Origin: Bacillus niameyensis
GTDB taxonomy: Bacteria; Bacillota; Bacilli; Bacillales; Bacillaceae_C
DNA: 64,000 nt
Direction of reading: 5' to 3'
NCBI RefSeq assembly: GCF_001375535.1
Contig: NZ_LN831197.1
Span: 3,296,603-3,360,602 of the forward strand
In this document: in pieces, positions 57,133 to 64,000 of the stretch
Layout: every line of letters begins with the position of its first letter
Position numbering within the stretch: the first letter of the stretch is position 1
Translations under genes and position numbers: made by a program
Notes under the pieces: generated by a model
Told to the model about the DNA's origin: nothing
The model's database searches: none
What the model saw: the letters and a program-made list of their open reading frames with translations, nothing else

Positions 57133-58452
57133 ATGAGTAAACCAAAAGATTCGGTTATCGAACGTTTATTTAAATTATCATCTTTCCAAACGGATAACCG
57201 CACGGAAATCATGGCCGGATTGACTATATTTATGACGATGCTTTATGTCTTAATTGTTGTACCAGGTATGTTAGCAGGAGCGGGCATGCCGAAGGGGCCT
57301 GTTACGGTTGCTACGATTTTAATGATTGGTATTGTAACGATTATTATGGGCTTATTTACTAACCGTCCTTTTGCTTTAGCACCTGGGCTAGGATCAGTGG
57401 CGTTTCTAGCTGTAACGCTTGTGACAGCTGAAGAGATTCCTTGGCAAACAGGTATGGGAATGGTTTTTATTTCCGGTATGCTATTCTTATTGTTTACCGT
57501 TTTAGGCTTAAGGCAGTTAATTGTTCGTTTGATGCCGCCTGCTATTAAACTATCAATCGGTGCAGGGGTAGGATTGTTTATTGCGTTAATTGGTTTTCGT
57601 AACGCTGGATTAGTAGTAGCTAGCGAGAAGGCAAATTCTTTGCAAATGGGGGATATTGGTTCTCCTGAGGCGATTCTGGCTTTAATTGGATTTTTGATTA
57701 TGAGTGTTTTATTAGCGCGAAAAGTTAGAGGACATCTCTTAATTGGGATCGTTGTGACAACAATTATAGGTATTCCGATGGGAATTACTAAATTACCTGA
57801 TTCCATTTTTTCACTACCTGAAAGTGTAGGACCTGTTCTTTTTCAATTAGATATTATGGATGCTTTAAAGTTATCTTATTTTCCATTGATCCTAGCGTTT
57901 TTCGTTCCTGATTTCTTTTCAAGCTTAGGTACGTTCCTTGGTGTAGCGGCTAAAGGTAATATGCTTGATAAAAATGGCGATTTACCGCAAATCGATAAGC
58001 CATTCATTGTTGATGCTGGAGGTACAGTATTAGGATCACTATTTTCTGTTCCGGTTATGACGACATATGTTGAGTCAGCTGCAGGGGTAGAAGCTGGTGG
58101 ACGTACAGGATTAACGGCTGTGTCAACAGGGGTATTATTTTTACTAACACTATTTATCACGCCAATCATTATGATCATTCCGAGTGCAGCAACGGCTCCA
58201 GCTTTAATTCTCGTCGGTTTAACGATGTTGTCTGCCGTTAAAAATATTGATTTTAGTGACACAACAGAATCTTTGCCTGCTTTTATGACGATTGTCATTA
58301 CGATTTTCACTTTCAATTTTGGAAACGGAATTGCAGCTGGTATTATTTCCTATGTTTTAATAAAAAGTCTTGGTGGTCGATTTAAGGAAGTACATCCGGG
58401 TCTTTATGTTTTATTGATTCCTCTCATTCTCTATTTTGTGACGATGGCATAA
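57133..58452 (+). CDS. NCS2/AzgA-family purine permease (PbuG-like)
   Basis: 439 residues from ATG 57133; RBS GGAGGA (57120-57125) overlaps ATG 57118, which is rejected. About 12 membrane segments with AzgA motifs NRPFALAPGLGSVAF and VESAAGVEAGGRTGL. It imports adenine, hypoxanthine or guanine by proton symport. The adenine deaminase gene 33 bases downstream makes adenine a likely substrate. Confidence 0.92.
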   Translation: MSKPKDSVIERLFKLSSFQTDNRTEIMAGLTIFMTMLYVLIVVPGMLAGAGMPKGPVTVATILMIGIVTIIMGLFTNRPFALAPGLGSVAFLAVTLVTAEEIPWQTGMGMVFISGMLFLLFTVLGLRQLIVRLMPPAIKLSIGAGVGLFIALIGFRNAGLVVASEKANSLQMGDIGSPEAILALIGFLIMSVLLARKVRGHLLIGIVVTTIIGIPMGITKLPDSIFSLPESVGPVLFQLDIMDALKLSYFPLILAFFVPDFFSSLGTFLGVAAKGNMLDKNGDLPQIDKPFIVDAGGTVLGSLFSVPVMTTYVESAAGVEAGGRTGLTAVSTGVLFLLTLFITPIIMIIPSAATAPALILVGLTMLSAVKNIDFSDTTESLPAFMTIVITIFTFNFGNGIAAGIISYVLIKSLGGRFKEVHPGLYVLLIPLILYFVTMA

Positions 58453-58484
58453 ATGAAGGAGAAAATAGAAAGGGTGGTAAAGTT

Positions 58485-60251
58485 ATGAAATTGACAAGAA
58501 CAAATATAGTTGCTGCAGCTCGTGGCGATGTCCCTATGGATCTAGTGATACGTGGAGTAAATCTTGTGAATGTGTTTACTGCGGAGGTTTACCAAGCTGA
58601 TATCGGAATTAAAGAAGATCGCTTTTCTGCAATTGCACGATATGAAAATGGAGAGCCTGAGTTTAGGATGGAAGGTACGTCAGAAATTCAGGCAGAGGGA
58701 CGTTACGCTGTTCCAGGGTTCATTGATTGTCATGTTCATATTGAAAGTACAATGGTTACGCCAGACATGTTTGCCCGAGCAGTATTAAGGCATGGAACGA
58801 CTGTCGCAGTAATCGACCCTCACGAAATCGGTAATGTTATGGGGGAAGAAGGGGTCAAATACATGGTAGATGCAAGTAGAGGTCTTCCTGTAAAGATCCT
58901 TACGACCATCCCATCTTCTGTTCCAGCCGTATTGGGACTGGAAACAGCTGGGGCAGAATTTCATGCTGAACAAATTACTGAACTACTAAAACTTCCGGAT
59001 GTTGTTGGAATTGCTGAGTTGATGGATTACCCTGGAGTTATTAACCAAAGCCCGCGTATGGCGGGAATTGTCCAAGCTGGTCTCGATGCTGGTGTGTTAA
59101 ATGAAGGACATGCGCCAAGAGTGAGCGGTCGTCCATTGCATGCATATCTTGCAGCTGGAGTGAATTCAGATCACGAAAGTCGTGCTGTTGAAGAAATTGT
59201 TGAAAAACTAAGGGCAGGCATGACGGTATATATACGGGAATCGAGTGTTAGTCAGTTCGCTGATATTGCAGCCAAAGCATGGCAGGAAGTCCCGCATGCT
59301 GCGAACTTTGCAATGTGTACCGATGATGTTGAACCGAACGATATGAAAAATAATGGACAAATGAGCAGGGTTGTCCGCCGTTGCATTGAAGAAGGAATAC
59401 CAGCGCCGATTGCTATCCGTTTCGCTTCATTAAATGGTGCTATTCGCTACGGTTTACGAGATCGGGGAGCGATTGCGGCAGGTTATCTTGCAGATTTTTC
59501 ACTTGTTGATTCACTTGAGAGTTTGAATGTGCAAGACGTTTATGTTCAAGGAAAACAAATGGTAGCGAATGGAACTCTAATTGAGGATATAACGAGCTCT
59601 ATTCCGCCACTTGAGAGAAACACGGTCATTATACCATCTCTAGAAGAAGAGGATTTTATTTTAAAAGCTCCGATTCAAAATGGAAAAGTAAAAGTGACCG
59701 TCATGGAAATGACACCGATTGGGACAACGGTTCAAAGTTCCCTAGAAGTAGAAGTTATCGATGGGAAAATTCAATCTCTCCCTTCTGACTATCTATTTGT
59801 TGCTGTAATTGGCCGGCATGGTCAAAACAAAAAACCATTTGTAGGAGTATTAAAGAATGCTGGACTAAATCGAGGGGCATATGCGACTACAGTTGCGCAT
59901 GATAGCCATAATCTTGTAGTAGCTGGGACAAATGCTTGCGATATGCTTGTTGCTGCTCAGTATTTAGAAAAGATCGGTGGAGGTCTCACCCTTGTTGATC
60001 AAGGTGAAGTGGTCGCAGAAGTCAATTTACCAATTGCAGGTCTAATGGCTCCAGAGCCAGTCGAGGAACTCGGACCGAAAGTGGATGCATTTAATCGGAA
60101 AGCAGTAGAAATGGGAGTAAAGGTTGGAAGAAGATCGCCATCGATGGCACTATCCTCATTGACTTTAACCGTTATCCCTCAAATTAGGCTTAGCGATCTC
60201 GGATTAGTGGATGTTGATTCACAGAAATTAATACCGTTATTTAATGAATGA
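58485..60251 (+). CDS. adeC: Adenine deaminase
   Basis: 588 residues. Amidohydrolase fold with metal motifs DCHVHIESTM, DPHEIGNVMG, GHAPRVSG and CTDDVEPND, and the C-terminal AdeC domain with VAHDSHNLVVAGTN. It converts adenine to hypoxanthine for purine salvage. RBS AAAGGGTGG precedes ATG 58485, directly after the purine permease. Confidence 0.95.
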   Translation: MKLTRTNIVAAARGDVPMDLVIRGVNLVNVFTAEVYQADIGIKEDRFSAIARYENGEPEFRMEGTSEIQAEGRYAVPGFIDCHVHIESTMVTPDMFARAVLRHGTTVAVIDPHEIGNVMGEEGVKYMVDASRGLPVKILTTIPSSVPAVLGLETAGAEFHAEQITELLKLPDVVGIAELMDYPGVINQSPRMAGIVQAGLDAGVLNEGHAPRVSGRPLHAYLAAGVNSDHESRAVEEIVEKLRAGMTVYIRESSVSQFADIAAKAWQEVPHAANFAMCTDDVEPNDMKNNGQMSRVVRRCIEEGIPAPIAIRFASLNGAIRYGLRDRGAIAAGYLADFSLVDSLESLNVQDVYVQGKQMVANGTLIEDITSSIPPLERNTVIIPSLEEEDFILKAPIQNGKVKVTVMEMTPIGTTVQSSLEVEVIDGKIQSLPSDYLFVAVIGRHGQNKKPFVGVLKNAGLNRGAYATTVAHDSHNLVVAGTNACDMLVAAQYLEKIGGGLTLVDQGEVVAEVNLPIAGLMAPEPVEELGPKVDAFNRKAVEMGVKVGRRSPSMALSSLTLTVIPQIRLSDLGLVDVDSQKLIPLFNE

Positions 60252-60273
60252 ATTTGGCAATAAAGTGAAACTT

Positions 60274-60309
60274 CAATCAGTGGGGTTTTTTTCTATCCCC
60301 CACTGATTG
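60274..60309 (+). terminator. Hairpin after adeC
   Basis: CAATCAGTGGGG (60274-60285) pairs with CCCCACTGATTG (60298-60309). The T run lies in the loop rather than after the stem. Confidence 0.65.
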
Positions 60310-60402
60310 TTAGAGGAACAAAGGCTAAATTCGCAACATCCTGTTGCAACGCCTTTGTGACCCGCGTCCTGCGGGCCCGAACCAATCGGGCTTTTACTCT
60401 TT

Positions 60403-60605
60403 AAGGCGCAAGCGCATTGCTCATCGACGTACAAACTTCCTAATAAGGATGAACGGCTAAGGACGCGCCGTCCTGGCGCAACGCCGTTCTGACCAACGTC
60501 CTGTTGGCCCGAGATAAAGGAAACACGGCGAAGAATGAGCCGATGTTGACTTATCGTAGGAAGAAGCGTAGAAGTTTGTACGTCGATATGCGCTTAAGCT
60601 AGATA
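60403..60605 (-). repeat. Interspersed repeat, copy C (inverted)
   Basis: Contains GGCGCAACGCCGTTCTGACC, GAGATAAAGGAAACAC and TGTTGACTTATCGTAGGAAG, as in copy B, with the GGCGCAAGCGC end first. It is the second copy in this orientation. Confidence 0.85.
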
Positions 60606-60673
60606 TGGCTGTTGCCCCCCACTTATAATTCTTGGATTCTCCTCGAATTCTTGAAGTGGGGGTCTTACAGCCA
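60606..60673. repeat. 68-base hairpin, possible insertion-sequence end
   Basis: Outer arms TGGCTGT (60606-60612) and ACAGCCA (60667-60673) enclose CCCCCACTT (60616-60624) and AAGTGGGGG (60654-60662). The loop has TTCTCCTCGAATTCTTG. Compact imperfect hairpins like this occur at ends of IS200/IS605-type elements, but no tnpA or tnpB gene is present. Confidence 0.6.
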
Positions 60674-60693
60674 GTTAATGCGGGATAAAGAGG

Positions 60694-60815
60694 CTGGGAC
60701 AAAGGTTTTTTAACCCATCATAAATCAGAGCAATATCGTAGATTGTGGATTTACTCGCTCCGGAAATACACTTCGCTTTCCGCGGGGGGAGGGCGGAGGG
60801 ACGCCTGCAGGATAT
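60694..60815. repeat. Degenerate Bacillus-type intergenic repeat sequence
   Basis: AGAGGCTGGGACAAAGG (60694-60710) and CTTCGCTTTCCGCGGGG (60770-60786) resemble repeats seen between genes in many Bacillus genomes. They occur once here, so the call rests on memory of such elements. Confidence 0.35.
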
Positions 60816-60945
60816 GGATTTCAGAACGGCAGTGCGACAGACGTCACATTTAGTCTCCGATGGCTCGTATTGGAGATCACTAAAAAATCTCCTTAGACAA
60901 TAATTTTGTCTGAGTAGGAACAGTAAAATACTAGATTAGAAATAG

Positions 60946-60993
60946 AAATACGACTTTGAAATTCAGGTGAGTGAATTTAAAGTCGTATTTTTA
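60946..60993 (+). terminator. Long terminator-like hairpin
   Basis: AAATACGACTTT (60946-60957) pairs with AAAGTCGTATTT (60979-60990), and AAATTCA (60959-60965) with TGAATTT (60972-60978) inside it, followed by TTT. No gene ends nearby, so it may be a relic. Confidence 0.6.
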
Positions 60994-61085
60994 ATGGGTT
61001 TTCTCAAAAAATGGCTTTCAAAAGGTTTCGAAATTTTATTTTGAATCATTTAAAACATTATTCGCCCGTATGATTACCTTTTTAA

Positions 61086-61189
61086 GGTTATCATGGCCCT
61101 TAGGCGATGAAAAACAAGTTGAAAGGGCCATGAGAAGAGTTATCATGGCCCTTAGATGGTGAAAAACAAGTTGAAAGAGCCATGAGAAG
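61086..61189 (+). repeat. Two tandem 52-base hairpin repeats
   Basis: Units 61086-61137 and 61138-61189 are nearly identical. Each contains ATGGCCCTT and AAGGGCCAT (AAGAGCCAT in unit 2), able to form a 9-base stem around a loop of about 22 bases. Confidence 0.85.
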
Positions 61190-61221
61190 AGTTGGACCTG
61201 TGATTACGGCCATCAATCATC

Positions 61222-61478
61222 CTGTTTCCCTTTATCTTGGCCAACAGGAAGTTGGTTAGAACGGCGCGTCTTTAGCCGATCATCCGAATTTAAAAGTTTG
61301 TATGTCGCTGAGCAGGCACTTTCGCTTTTCATTGTCTAGCTCCAGTTGGCAGCGACTAGCAAACTTACGGTTTCTTCCTACGATAAGTCAACATCGGTTC
61401 GTTCCTCACCGTGTTTCCTTTATCTCGTCAGAAAGCCTTTAAGTTTGTACGTCGCTAGACGCCGCCTTCCGCTTTTCT
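61222..61478 (+). repeat. Interspersed repeat, copy D
   Basis: Direct orientation relative to copy A, with the extra module first (TTTATCTTGGCCAACAGGAA, AACGGCGCGTCTTTAGCC), then TTGTCTAGCTCCAG, TTCCTACGATAAGTCAACAT and CGTGTTTCCTTTATCTCGTC. Ends against the 3' end of gerQ. Confidence 0.85.
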
Positions 61479-61480
61479 TA

Positions 61481-61933
61481 TTACCTCGGAGGTGAGGATG
61501 CGAGTGGGCCTGAGCCGAATGCATACTCATATTCAATAGGCTCGCCAAAGGTAATAAAATCAACATAAACCATTGGAATTAAGTACCTATTCCCAGTTTC
61601 CGGATCACTTAGGATGAGATGATCTCGTCCTGCTGCCTCAATGATACCCTTAAAAATCTTTGCATTCCATTCACGATTATTTTCAAAAGTGGCATGAACA
61701 GAAACGAGTTTACCTTTATTCAATCTCAATATATTCTCGATATAGGACTCCTCAATTGGCAGCATACCGGGAACATTGACTCCACCTTTTGCTCCTGCAC
61801 CTGGTACAGGAACCTGCATAGGTTGTGGTTGTTGAAAAAAACCAGGAAATTGACCTTGAGTAAAAGGCATTTGCTGGTTCATAGTTCGGGGATAATAGCC
61901 GGCGTTATTTTGATATGGATTCATATTTGCCAA
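61481..61933 (-). CDS. gerQ: Spore coat protein GerQ
   Basis: 150 residues from TTG 61933; RBS AAAGGAG (61942-61948) is 8 bases before it and overlaps the GTG at 61942. A Gln/Pro-rich N-terminal third (QQPQPMQVPVPG) is followed by the conserved GerQ domain (SYIENILRLNKGKLVSVHAT onward). In B. subtilis GerQ is cross-linked into the spore coat by transglutaminase and is needed for the lytic enzyme CwlJ. Good evidence for an endospore former. Confidence 0.93.
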   Translation of the reverse strand: MANMNPYQNNAGYYPRTMNQQMPFTQGQFPGFFQQPQPMQVPVPGAGAKGGVNVPGMLPIEESYIENILRLNKGKLVSVHATFENNREWNAKIFKGIIEAAGRDHLILSDPETGNRYLIPMVYVDFITFGEPIEYEYAFGSGPLASSPPR

Positions 61934-62074
61934 AAATCTCACTCCTTTAAAGAATGGTTGACCAATTATTCTCTCTAATTTGTATGCTTATAAAGGAGTG
62001 TGTATTCCTATAATTCTAGAAAGGATCGAAATGGAAGTGATTATAAGAGGAGTGAGGAAAGTTATTAATAAATT

Positions 62075-62114
62075 GAAAAAGCCATTGTCACGAAGTAATA
62101 TAGACAATGGCTTT
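62075..62114 (-). terminator. Terminator of hemQ (minus strand)
   Basis: AAAGCCATTGTC (62078-62089) pairs with GACAATGGCTTT (62103-62114). On the minus strand TTTTT follows the stem. Confidence 0.93.
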
Positions 62115-62120
62115 CATTTA

Positions 62121-62864
62121 TTAAATATGGAAAAATGTTTCTGGCTCGTCCAATAAATTACCGACAAAGAAAGAGCCAAATTCCCCGTAACGGGCACTTA
62201 CTTCGTCAAAACGCATTTCATAGACGATTTTTTTAAATTGTAGAGCATCATCGGAGAACAGCGTAACTCCCCATTCGAAATCGTCGAAACCTGCTGAGCC
62301 ACAAATAAGCTGTTTGATTTTTCCAGCATATTTACGCCCGATCATACCGTGGCTTCGCATTAATTCCTTTCTTTCGTCCATTGATAACATATACCAGTTA
62401 TCGTTTCCAGAACGACGTTTATCCATCGGATAGAAGCAAACATAGTTTGTCTTCGGAAGTTCTGGGTATAGACGACTACGCACATATGGATTCTGATAAG
62501 GATCTTCATCAGAGTCTTTTGCAAGGTAGTTACTTAATTCCACAACGGAGACATAAGAATACGTTGGGATTGTATACTCAGCTATTGTAAGCTTATTGAA
62601 TTCATTTTCTAGATCATTTAATTCCTGTAATGTTGGTCGCAAAATCATAAGCATGAAATCGGCCTTATGACCAACAATAGTATAAAGAGCATGGCTGCCT
62701 TCTTTTTGTTCTTGACTATCATTAAGCCTATTTAAGTATTGCTTAAATTCGTCTATCGCATTTTGCCTCTCATCAGTTGAAAGAAGCTTCCAAGACGCCC
62801 AATCCATTTTTCTAAAATCTTGAAGGGTATACCAACCATCCAATGTTTGAGCAGGTTCACTCAT
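62121..62864 (-). CDS. hemQ: Coproheme decarboxylase HemQ/ChdC (YwfI)
   Basis: 247 residues from ATG 62864; RBS AGGAG (62874-62878) abuts TTG 62873, so the ATG is preferred. The chlorite-dismutase-like fold is shown by [36 protein letters not shown] (catalytic Tyr region) and [17 protein letters not shown] (heme His region). It makes heme b from coproheme, the last step of the Gram-positive heme pathway. The divergent pta gene is the usual neighbour. Confidence 0.95.
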   Translation of the reverse strand: MSEPAQTLDGWYTLQDFRKMDWASWKLLSTDERQNAIDEFKQYLNRLNDSQEQKEGSHALYTIVGHKADFMLMILRPTLQELNDLENEFNKLTIAEYTIPTYSYVSVVELSNYLAKDSDEDPYQNPYVRSRLYPELPKTNYVCFYPMDKRRSGNDNWYMLSMDERKELMRSHGMIGRKYAGKIKQLICGSAGFDDFEWGVTLFSDDALQFKKIVYEMRFDEVSARYGEFGSFFVGNLLDEPETFFHI

Positions 62865-63093
62865 GTGGATCAACTCCTATTCATCGTTCATTTCTTTGGA
62901 TTATTAATAAAAGAAATTACTAACAATACTATAACATAGTTTTGCCAACTGCTTCTTTTACAAACAAAAATGTGCTAAAAATGACATGAATATACTTATC
63001 ATTAGTAGTTTTTGATAAAAAAGGTATATGCTAGTAAGGGATCATTTAGATTATAACGACAAGAAAAAGCATCAAATTTGGAGGATGATTCAA

Positions 63094-64000
63094 ATGGTTA
63101 AAACGAACGATGATTTATTTGACATTTTAAAGGAAAAAGTGAAAGGGTGGAACAGAAAGATTGTTTTCCCTGAAGCGCTTGATCCGAGGGTTCTTGCAGC
63201 AGCTGGTCGTCTAGCTTCCGAAGAGATCGTAACACCTGTGCTGATTGGTAATATGGAGGAAATCGGGCAAAAGGCAAAGGAACTTAAGGTAAAGTTAGAC
63301 AATATGGAAATATATGATCCAAATGAATATATTGAAATGGATGAAATGGTAGCAGCTTTTGTTGAAAGAAGAAAGGGTAAAGCAACAGAAGAAGCTGCGC
63401 GAAAAATGCTGCTAGATGAAAATTATTTCGGAACTATGCTTGTCTATATGGATAAAGCTGATGGATTAGTAAGTGGTGCTGCTCATTCCACTTCAGATAC
63501 TGTTAGACCAGCATTGCAAATCATTAAAACAAAGCCAGGGATTAGTAAAACATCTGGTGTGTTTATTATGGTTAAAGGGGACGAACGTTACGTATTTGCA
63601 GATTGTGCGATCAATATCGCGCCGGATAGCAAAGATTTGGCTGAAATTGCAGTGGAAAGTGCCAAGACAGCCCAGATGTTTGACGTAGACCCACGTGTTG
63701 CAATGCTTAGTTTTTCTACGAAAGGTTCAGCTGTTTCCGATGAAACAAAAAAGGTAGAAGAAGGATTGAAATTAGCAAAAGAGATGGATTCCGACTTAAT
63801 TATCGATGGTGAATTTCAGTTCGATGCAGCTATCGTTCCATCAGTAGCTAAGAAAAAGGCACCAGATTCTCCGTTGCAAGGCGATGCAACTGTTTTTGTT
63901 TTCCCTAGCCTTGAAGCAGGAAATATCGGTTATAAAATCGCTCAACGTCTCGGAGGATTCGAGGCCATCGGTCCAATTTTGCAAGGATTAAATGCTCCTG
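63094..64000 (+). CDS. pta: Phosphate acetyltransferase (5' part)
   Basis: The first 302 residues are visible; the frame runs off the window end. RBS GGAGGA (63080-63085) is 8 bases before ATG 63094; ATG 63085 overlaps it. PTA motifs KIVFPEALDPRVLAAAGRLA, DGLVSGAAHSTSDTVRPALQ and KAPDSPLQGDAT are present. It interconverts acetyl-CoA and acetyl phosphate in acetate overflow metabolism. Full-length enzymes have about 325 residues, so only a short tail is missing. Confidence 0.95.
   Translation, partial: MVKTNDDLFDILKEKVKGWNRKIVFPEALDPRVLAAAGRLASEEIVTPVLIGNMEEIGQKAKELKVKLDNMEIYDPNEYIEMDEMVAAFVERRKGKATEEAARKMLLDENYFGTMLVYMDKADGLVSGAAHSTSDTVRPALQIIKTKPGISKTSGVFIMVKGDERYVFADCAINIAPDSKDLAEIAVESAKTAQMFDVDPRVAMLSFSTKGSAVSDETKKVEEGLKLAKEMDSDLIIDGEFQFDAAIVPSVAKKKAPDSPLQGDATVFVFPSLEAGNIGYKIAQRLGGFEAIGPILQGLNAP

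Larger units (their letters stand above)
60252..61480. other. 1.2-kb repeat-rich gap without genes
   Basis: No supported gene. In order: hairpin 60274-60309, a terminator-like stem GCCCGA/TCGGGC (60375-60391), repeat copy C, a 68-base hairpin (60606-60673), further repeat-like sequence (60694-60815), hairpin 60946-60993, a 52-base tandem repeat (61086-61189) and repeat copy D. Confidence 0.8.

Noticed and set aside
57243..57806. 187-codon minus-strand ORF
   Set aside because: It is the mirror of the purine permease gene, with low-complexity Ile/Pro-rich translation and no RBS.
61619..61978. 119-codon plus-strand ORF
   Set aside because: It is antisense to gerQ, whose conserved domain fixes the coding strand.

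Overview
The window reads as chromosomal DNA of a low-GC, endospore-forming Bacillaceae (Bacillus sensu lato). The evidence is gerQ, hemQ and pta close together with ywdI- and ywdK-type genes, yojF-bshB2 for bacillithiol, a sipW-tasA type operon, CcpA cre-like and PurR-like operators, and Bacillus-style ribosome binding sites with many TTG starts. I saw no rRNA, tRNA, CRISPR array or intact transposase.

Region 1 (about 0.6-18.8 kb) is a carbohydrate island that looks dedicated to N-acetylgalactosamine (GalNAc). A GntR/UTRA regulator precedes agaS, a tagatose-bisphosphate aldolase, a tagatose-6-phosphate kinase, a cytoplasmic type I sulfatase and a GH123-like (DUF4091) enzyme. A LacI regulator, a Gfo/Idh oxidoreductase, a solute-binding lipoprotein with an in-frame TGA near its 3' end, an M60 (enhancin/mucinase-type) metallopeptidase without a signal peptide, a second binding protein with two Lpl-type permeases, and a YesL protein follow. 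Together they suggest import of sulfated or peptide-linked GalNAc glycans and their dismantling inside the cell. No ABC ATPase, sulfatase maturase or GalNAc-6-phosphate deacetylase is in the window.

Region 2 (19.0-25.7 kb) holds kbl and an SDR-type threonine dehydrogenase (threonine to glycine plus acetyl-CoA). Next comes a tapA-like/sipW/tasA-like amyloid-fibre operon into which a secreted paralogue of the M60 peptidase, carrying a C-terminal FIMAH-like domain, has been placed. Mucin-type substrates are rich in Thr, so the threonine pathway may belong with the island.

Region 3 (25.9-52.9 kb) holds recQ, a YjiH protein, a BCCT transporter and a HAD phosphatase. It also has a two-component system with a Bce-like ABC exporter, yojF-bshB2, and cstA with a LytST/BtsSR-like pair (probably pyruvate sensing and uptake). 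pdxK and a second two-component system with a three-gene ABC-2 exporter follow; a tandem hairpin array lies between that system and its exporter. Last come an ABC-2 transporter controlled by a degenerate ABC-LytTR fusion regulator, and a YdcF-like protein.

Region 4 (53-64 kb) is more housekeeping in character: mobA-moaE-moaD-moeB, a YhfC-family protease, ywdI/ywdK-like genes, a PurR-box-controlled purine permease with adenine deaminase, a 1.2-kb repeat-rich gap, then gerQ, hemQ and the start of pta. Four copies of one interspersed repeat flank the island and the repeat-rich gap.
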